Shown here one piece after another: positions 5,649-9,034 of a stretch of 9,034 nt of DNA. A program made the translations under genes and the position numbers. Position 1 is the stretch's first letter. Every line of letters starts with the position of its first letter. This stretch comes from Erysipelotrichaceae bacterium (lineage in GTDB: Bacteria; Bacillota_I; Bacilli_A; Erysipelotrichales; Coprobacillaceae), in assembly GCA_021202205.1 (NCBI GenBank), contig JAJQDJ010000144.1:1-9034 (forward strand), in the 5' to 3' direction. The notes under the pieces were generated by a model. It saw only the letters and a list, made by a program, of their open reading frames with translations. It had not been told where the DNA came from and did no database searches.

Positions 5649-5984
5649 CTATTTTTTATCTTTTAATTCTTGAGCTAATTTAAATTGTCTTTCTTTTTCT
5701 GCTTCAACATCAACAATTCTAAATCCGTCTGTAGTTTCTTTTTTAGGACCAAACGTTTCATCATACATTTCTTTAGCTTCTTCAGCTATCTCTTCTTTGA
5801 TTTCTTTTCTTACTTCTTCAACTTCAACTTCTTTAGCGATCTTTTCTTTTAATTCTTCACTAAACTCATTCATATCTTTAAGGTTTCTATCAGTTTGTTT
5901 AGCTTCTAAACGTTCACCAAACACTTCACTATATTTTTCTTGTGCTTCTTCAGTAATTTTTTCATTTAATTCTTCTTTACTCAT
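5649..5984 (-). CDS. Small highly charged coiled-coil protein with internal duplication, function unknown
   Basis: An 111-residue protein very rich in E and K and without cysteine or any membrane segment. It contains two copies of a motif 56 residues apart: ITEEAQEKYSEVFG (10-23) and IAEEAKEMYDETFG (66-79), nine of 14 identical, each followed by a basic stretch and a TD. Between them runs a heptad-like helix (about 40-70, EELKEKIAKEVEVEEV). Predicted all-helical, probably a dimer, cytoplasmic. The start is firm: AAGGAGATATG lies just before ATG AGT AAA, and a good promoter sits at 6019-6046. It is monocistronic, with its own terminator. I do not recognise the family; a structural or regulatory binding role is only a guess. 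Confidence 0.8.
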   Translation of the reverse strand: MSKEELNEKITEEAQEKYSEVFGERLEAKQTDRNLKDMNEFSEELKEKIAKEVEVEEVRKEIKEEIAEEAKEMYDETFGPKKETTDGFRIVDVEAEKERQFKLAQELKDKK

Positions 5985-6018
5985 TTTTCATATCTCCTTT
6001 TCTTTAATTTACGACTTT

Positions 6019-6046
6019 ATTATAATTTTTTTGGTTATATAAACAA
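6019..6046 (-). promoter_or_regulatory. Promoter of the coiled-coil gene
   Basis: On the minus strand TTGTTT (6046-6041), a 16-bp spacer and TATAAT (6024-6019), giving a start about 28 nt before the ATG at 5984. The dyad site at 6062-6078 lies 16 bp upstream of the -35. Confidence 0.65.
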
Positions 6047-6061
6047 TAGATTTTAAGTGGG

Positions 6062-6081
6062 TTGGAGTTGGATACCAAAAA
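6062..6081. promoter_or_regulatory. Dyad motif TTGG-N9-CCAA, copy 1 (candidate operator)
   Basis: TTGG (6062-6065), nine bases, then CCAA (6075-6078). Twenty bases from 6062 match the minus strand of 7717-7698 at 18 positions, in inverted orientation and on the other side of the beta-glucosidase gene. It stands upstream of the coiled-coil promoter, so a shared regulator is possible. Confidence 0.5.
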
Positions 6082-6105
6082 TATGCTATAAAGTGAAATC
6101 TAAAA

Positions 6106-6120
6106 TGAAATTAAATTTCA
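6106..6120. repeat. 15-bp perfect dyad in the bglA/coiled-coil intergenic region
   Basis: TGAAATT (6106-6112), one central A, then AATTTCA (6114-6120). It is AT-rich and short, possibly an operator half of the region between the two minus-strand transcripts. No function can be assigned. Confidence 0.35.
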
Positions 6121-6130
6121 AGAAAGGCAT

Positions 6131-6162
6131 AAAGTAAAAACGATAGCGAAAGCTATCGTTTT
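6131..6162 (-). terminator. Terminator of the 6-phospho-beta-glucosidase gene
   Basis: Perfect 11-bp stem AAAACGATAGC (6137-6147) / GCTATCGTTTT (6152-6162) with a four-base GAAA loop on the plus strand (TTTC on the minus). On the minus strand it is followed by TTTTTACTTTATG. It overlaps the TAA stop codon of the gene by two bases. Confidence 0.9.
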
Positions 6163-7627
6163 AATCTTCAAATAAACATGCACCATTAGTTGCTATAACA
6201 TTCTTGTACCAACCAAATGATTTCTTTCTATAACGATTATATGTACCATTACCATAATCATCAGCATCAACATAAATGAAACCATATCTCTTACTCATTT
6301 GTTTTGTTGATTCACTTACTAAATCAATACATCCCCAAGAAGTGTATCCCATTAATTCAACACCATCTTCATAGATAGCATTATACATCTCTCTAAAGTG
6401 TGCATCATGATAATCTATACGATATTGATCATCAACAGTACCATTAATAAGCTCATCTTTTGCTCCTAAACCATTTTCTACAACAAATAATGGTTTTCTA
6501 TATCGATCATATAATTCTACTAATGAAACTCTTAAACCAATTGGGTCAATCTGCCATCCCCAATCACTTGTAGGAATATAAGGATTCTTAATAGCTGTCA
6601 TTGTATTGGCTGCTGTTTTCTTTAAGCCTGTATCATCTTTAGCAACACAACTAGAAGAATAATAGCTAAATGATACGAAATCAACAGGATATTTCTTCAT
6701 AACTTCTAAGTCGCCATCTTCCATTTTGATATGAATATTTTCATTTTCAAAACGTGATAATAGATAAGCTGGATATTCACCAAATACTTGTGTATCACTA
6801 TAACAATATGTACTTCTCATATCTTGTTGTTGTAAAACATCTTCAGGTTTACAAGTATATGGATAATAAGATAATTTTGTAAGCATACAGCCAACTTTTG
6901 AATCAGGTATTTTTTCATGACAGATTTTAGTAGCTAGTGCTGATGCAACAAATTGATTATGCATTGATTGGAAAATAACTTCTCTAAAGTTTTGATTTGG
7001 GAATCTATCTTCGATTAATCCACCTGTAGTATAAGGATGTCTAATAATTGAATCTACCTCATTAAATGTTAACCAATATTTGACTTTATCTTTGTATCTT
7101 TCACAAATTGTTTCATCAAATCTTACAAATAAATTAATCACTTCTCTTGAATACCAACCATTATATTTTAAGACAATATTGATTGGTGGTTCATAGTGTG
7201 ACATTGTTACTAATGGTTGAATACCATATTTTAAACATTCATCAAACACATTATCATAATATTGTAATCCTTCTTCATTAGGTTGTTCATCATCGCCATT
7301 AGGGAATATTCTTGTCCATGCAATTGACATACGGAACACTTTAAAGCCCATTTCAGCTAGTAAAGCAATATCTTCTTTATAATGATGATAACCATCAGCT
7401 CCTTGTCTTTTAGGATATAATGAATTATCGGTTGCTTTTAAAGCATCTTCGATATCTTTTGTTGTTACTTCATTTTGTGCTTTATAATCTTGCACATCTA
7501 CATCAAAGTGATGTTTTGCACAGTCTGAAACAGAAATTCCTTTTCCTCCTTCATTCCATGCACCTTCATACTGGTTGGCTGCGACAGCGCCACCCCTTAA
7601 AAATCCTTCTGGAAATTGTTTAGTCAT
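6161..7627 (-). CDS. bglA: Glycoside hydrolase family 1, 6-phospho-beta-glucosidase
   Basis: A complete 488-residue GH1 enzyme. It cleaves 6-phospho-beta-glucosides such as cellobiose- or arbutin-6-phosphate, which are phosphorylated during uptake by a PTS, into glucose-6-phosphate and the aglycone or sugar. Visible features: the N-terminal substrate loop GGAVAANQYEGAWNEGGKG (12-30, Q19), FRMSIAWTRIFP (98-109), SHYEPP (143-148), the acid/base E190 in TFNEVD, the nucleophile E384 in FVVENG, and the phosphate-binding segment LVSESTKQMSKRYGF (S438, K446, Y448), which separates phospho-glycosidases from plain beta-glucosidases. AAAGGAGG seven bases before the ATG fixes the start. It has its own promoter and terminator. 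An RpiR-type regulator gene lies just upstream, the usual partner, but no PTS transporter is present. Phospho-beta-galactosidase activity is less likely but not excluded. Confidence 0.93.
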   Translation of the reverse strand: MTKQFPEGFLRGGAVAANQYEGAWNEGGKGISVSDCAKHHFDVDVQDYKAQNEVTTKDIEDALKATDNSLYPKRQGADGYHHYKEDIALLAEMGFKVFRMSIAWTRIFPNGDDEQPNEEGLQYYDNVFDECLKYGIQPLVTMSHYEPPINIVLKYNGWYSREVINLFVRFDETICERYKDKVKYWLTFNEVDSIIRHPYTTGGLIEDRFPNQNFREVIFQSMHNQFVASALATKICHEKIPDSKVGCMLTKLSYYPYTCKPEDVLQQQDMRSTYCYSDTQVFGEYPAYLLSRFENENIHIKMEDGDLEVMKKYPVDFVSFSYYSSSCVAKDDTGLKKTAANTMTAIKNPYIPTSDWGWQIDPIGLRVSLVELYDRYRKPLFVVENGLGAKDELINGTVDDQYRIDYHDAHFREMYNAIYEDGVELMGYTSWGCIDLVSESTKQMSKRYGFIYVDADDYGNGTYNRYRKKSFGWYKNVIATNGACLFED

Positions 7628-7656
7628 TTTGTTGTCCTCCTTTATTTTCTGATTTA

Positions 7657-7685
7657 AGTATATTAAAGATATTTGATTTATTCAA
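7657..7685 (-). promoter_or_regulatory. Promoter of the 6-phospho-beta-glucosidase gene
   Basis: On the minus strand TTGAAT (7685-7680), a 17-bp spacer and TATACT (7662-7657), about 30 bp before the start codon. A short dyad TCAAT-ACG-ATTGA (7682-7694) covers the -35 and could be a repressor site. Confidence 0.65.
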
Positions 7686-7697
7686 TACGATTGATAG

Positions 7698-7719
7698 TTT
7701 TTGGCATTCAACTCCAAAA
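7698..7719. promoter_or_regulatory. Dyad motif TTTTGG-N9-CCAAAA, copy 2 (candidate operator)
   Basis: TTTTGG (7699-7704), nine bases, CCAAAA (7714-7719). The inner spacer also has partial symmetry (TT-n-AA). It lies 13 bp upstream of the bglA -35, a fit for control by the neighbouring RpiR-type protein. It matches copy 1 at 6062-6081 (18 of 20 bases, inverted). Confidence 0.55.
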
Positions 7720-7732
7720 TTATATAATAGAT

Positions 7733-7763
7733 GAAAGAAAAAAGTGGATGATTATTTCATCCA
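7733..7763 (-). terminator. Terminator of the rpiR-type gene
   Basis: Stem TGGATGA / TCATCCA (7763-7757 with 7751-7745 on the minus strand) around a five-base loop, followed by CTTTTTTCTTTC. The TAA stop codon lies in the loop. It separates this gene from bglA, consistent with the latter's own promoter. Confidence 0.8.
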
Positions 7764-8596
7764 TTTCTCCCTTTCGCCTTCCATCTTTTTACTAATCATT
7801 TCTATTTTCTTAATATCATAGATTTGAATAGAAGAAATACATACATCCATAACATATTGAGCACCAATATAAAACATAGTTGTTTTAAGTTCTAATTCGT
7901 TTTCATAATCTAGTATTTGAATATTTTGATCAGTTTCTTTTTTTAATAAATCACTGCTATTACCTGATATGGATATTGTTTTAACATGACTTTCTTTAAG
8001 TCTTTTAGCTGCATCTAATATTATAGGATTTTTCCCTGTTCGTGATATCAGTATGGCAATAGTTCTTAGTTTTGATGTTTCTAAATACTTTAAATGTTCC
8101 CAATGAGCAGAAGTATAAACAAAGCAATCTTTATTGACTGTTTCAAAACGATAAGCAATCATATTAGCTAGATTGTAATTAATACCAACACCATATATTT
8201 CTATTCTATCAGCTTGTTTCATTAAATTAGTAATTCGAATAATAGTATTACGATCTAACATTGTTTTAGCATAGTTGATTGTTTTGATATAAAGTTTTGG
8301 AACAATATCGATAACTTCATCAATGCTTGTATTTTCTTTAAATGGGCTTCTTCGATTTCTTTTTCTTCCATCATTTGAGCATATTCACTTGTATAGGCTA
8401 CTTTAAATTCCAAATATCCCTTAAAACCAAGCTTTTTACATAATCTGATAATTGTTGAAGATGAAGTATAGCTGGCTTTAGCTAATTCATTACAAATCAT
8501 ATCTAATACAGCTTTTAGGTTATCATTGATATATTCAATGACTGCTTCTTCTTGAGACGTTATTTGTTTGAGTTCATTCATTTTATCAATAAGCAT
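7752..8596 (-). pseudogene. MurR/RpiR-family sugar-phosphate regulator, frameshifted
   Basis: The N-terminal frame (8596 to about 8346) encodes the HTH_6 domain, with DMICNELAKASYTSSSTIIR and LCKKLGFKGYLEFK. From about 8345 the next frame continues PFKENTSIDEVIDIVPKLY and leads into a SIS domain (EIYGVGINYNLANM, ISRTGKNP, SISGNSSDLLKK) that binds phosphosugars. Adding one C to the CCC run (plus-strand GGG 8344-8346) gives one protein of about 281 residues, normal for the family. The ATG at 8596 is chosen because GAGGTG lies seven bases before it; the GTG at 8605 is part of that site. Such repressors usually control adjacent sugar genes, here bglA. As written, the HTH and SIS parts are separated; the SIS half could restart at an ATG near 8261. 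Sequencing error is a serious alternative. Confidence 0.85.
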
Positions 8597-8615
8597 GATA
8601 TTCACCTCATTAAAA

Positions 8616-8644
8616 ATTATACCAAAGTAATATAAAATTGACTA
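8616..8644 (-). promoter_or_regulatory. Promoter of the rpiR-type gene
   Basis: On the minus strand TAGTCA (8644-8639), a 17-bp spacer and TATAAT (8621-8616), with the extended element TGG before the -10. It starts about 20 nt before the ATG at 8596. Confidence 0.6.
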
Positions 8645-8646
8645 GA

Positions 8647-8788
8647 TAAAAAGGAAGTTTTTGAACTTCCTTGAATAATTATTACATGATCGTGGCAACT
8701 TTCTATATTGCTTTATTTTATGTGTTATGAAGAGGTGCCTTATTGTGTATCTACTAATGTGGAACACCCCACATTGATTTGTGTAGGT
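8647..8788 (-). ncRNA. Candidate small RNA of about 140 nt
   Basis: On the minus strand a promoter (TTAACT 8821-8816, 17 bp, TATAAT 8798-8793) is followed by a two-part hairpin and ends in the terminator at 8648-8672. In the hairpin, ACCTAC (8788-8783) pairs with GTAGAT (8754-8749), including one G-T pair, and AATGTGG (8775-8769) pairs with CCACATT (8762-8756) around a GGTGTT loop. No start codon with a ribosome binding site lies within. The G/C-rich hairpin stands out in an AT-rich gap. It does not match an RNA class I know. Confidence 0.35.
8648..8672 (-). terminator. Terminator upstream of the rpiR-type promoter
   Basis: Perfect 9-bp stem AAGGAAGTT / AACTTCCTT (8651-8659 with 8664-8672) and a four-base loop. 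The T run follows on the minus strand (TTTTTATCTAG). No protein gene lies to its right on that strand, so it ends either a small RNA or a lost gene. Confidence 0.75.
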
Positions 8789-8792
8789 GACT

Positions 8793-8821
8793 ATTATAGT
8801 ATAAAAACTTAAAAAAGTTAA
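8793..8821 (-). promoter_or_regulatory. Candidate promoter of the small RNA
   Basis: TTAACT, 17-bp spacer, TATAAT on the minus strand. It is the only promoter-like pair upstream of the hairpin at 8749-8788, and the predicted start falls at the hairpin's first base. The AT-rich setting makes chance matches easy. Confidence 0.4.
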
Positions 8822-8866
8822 TATATTATATGATAAGGATTTTCCTAAATAGTCATTATATGTTAT

Positions 8867-8885
8867 TGATACTATTTTGATACTA
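8867..8885 (+). repeat. Tandem TGATACTA pair, right arm (candidate integrase arm sites)
   Basis: TGATACTA at 8867-8874 and 8878-8885, the same unit, 11-bp period and orientation as at 4482-4500, about 100 bp inside the right repeat copy. The flanks are also alike (GTTNNTGATACTANTTTGAT). Confidence 0.6.
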
Positions 8886-8985
8886 AAAAATTTTATAAAT
8901 AATTGTAATATATGTAAAATCATGCAAAATATGTAATAAATGTATATAAAAACATTGAAAATAGTTAATATAAAATAAAAGTAAT

Positions 8986-9034
8986 CATACGTTGGTGATT
9001 AATTCGTAATGAAAAGCCTTGATTATATCAAGGC
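8986..9034 (+). repeat. Direct repeat copy 2 (candidate attR) with a second terminator stem
   Basis: It repeats the rpsR 3' end (four codons, stop, terminator stem) without the gene body. The stem here is GCCTTGAT / ATCAAGGC, one G-C pair longer than in copy 1. The tail is cut by the window edge. It is probably the original chromosomal 3' end left behind when the element inserted. Confidence 0.8.

Larger units (their letters stand above)
4410..9011. mobile_element. Candidate integrated element in the 3' end of rpsR, without an integrase gene
   Basis: Bounded by two copies of a 26-bp identical core (4410-4435 and 8986-9011), each with a TGATACTA pair just inside. Recombination would release a circle of 4576 bp and rejoin rpsR to the right-hand terminator. 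The cargo is the broken AlbA_2 gene, the coiled-coil gene, bglA, the broken rpiR-type gene and a possible small RNA. I see no recombinase, relaxase or replication gene. It is best compared with cis-mobilisable remnants of integrative elements that keep att sites but lost the recombination module. Confidence 0.65.

Noticed and set aside
5797..6042. Plus-strand frame rich in S, F and L opposite the coiled-coil gene
   Set aside because: It is the mirror of E/K-rich codons; the minus frame has the ribosome binding site, promoter and terminator.
6087..6092. Possible plus-strand promoter (TTGGAG, 19 bp, TATAAA with TGC)
   Set aside because: The spacing is too long, and any transcript would run into the hairpin at 6137-6162 within about 50 nt; no product is apparent.
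7420..7623. Plus-strand frame rich in L and H opposite the start of bglA
   Set aside because: It is a shadow of a clear GH1 gene.
8749..8788. T-box-like motif on the plus strand (GTGGAAC within AATGTGGAACACC)
   Set aside because: The full T-box consensus is not met, the upstream specifier region would overlap the rpiR-type gene, and no amino-acid gene follows.
8642..8923. Minus-strand frame of 93 codons at the right end
   Set aside because: No ribosome binding site, AT-driven I/F/Y/K composition, and its end runs through a terminator hairpin; a small RNA explains the region better.
1..9034. CRISPR arrays, tRNA or rRNA genes
   Set aside because: No regularly spaced repeats with unique spacers and no cloverleaf or rRNA-like stretches were seen on either strand.

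Overview
The window is AT-rich, with strong AAAGGAGG-type ribosome binding sites, TTGNNN-17-TATAAT promoters and a Gram-positive gene complement: rpsF-ssb-rpsR, the MEP-pathway gene ispD, an RpiR regulator with a GH1 6-phospho-beta-glucosidase, and a membrane-anchored amidase. This points to a low-GC Firmicute. The overall look resembles gut Erysipelotrichia (Coprobacillus/Thomasclavelia-like), but that placement is an inference.

Left part, 1-2611 (+): the right end of a probable insertion sequence (1-86) abuts the 3' remnant of a Clp/Hsp100 ATPase gene, cut just after the expected Walker B motif. After a terminator that overlaps the Clp stop codon comes a tight operon: a PHP-domain phosphoesterase, ispD, and a Crp/Fnr-type regulator whose DNA-binding domain is out of frame through a one-base deletion. 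A convergent N-acetylmuramoyl-L-alanine amidase gene (2608-3204, -) overlaps the regulator's end by 4 nt.

Centre, 3305-4466 (+): a promoter, a structured leader that may be the S6:S18 autoregulatory site, then rpsF-ssb-rpsR and an intrinsic terminator. This is ordinary core genome.

Right part, 4410-9034: the main point of interest. The 3' end of rpsR (last four codons, stop and terminator stem) is repeated at the right edge of the window: 48 bp with two mismatches, the first 26 bp identical. Just inside each copy lies a pair of TGATACTA repeats with the same 11-bp period and orientation. This is the layout of attL/attR with integrase arm sites, and it defines a candidate 4.6-kb integrated element in the 3' end of rpsR. 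It has no integrase or mobilisation gene in the window, so it looks like a decayed or trans-mobilised element. Its cargo is a broken AlbA_2-domain gene fused to an unidentified 3' gene fragment, a small charged coiled-coil protein with an internal duplication, a complete GH1 6-phospho-beta-glucosidase with its own promoter and a dyad operator, a frameshifted RpiR regulator, and a possible roughly 140-nt RNA gene on the minus strand.

Four separate one-base deletions (one in the Crp-type gene, two in the AlbA_2 gene, one in rpiR) all look like shortened short homopolymers. Either several accessory genes are decaying or the assembly has homopolymer errors. Read-level data would decide which. All alignments and base counts here were made by eye.
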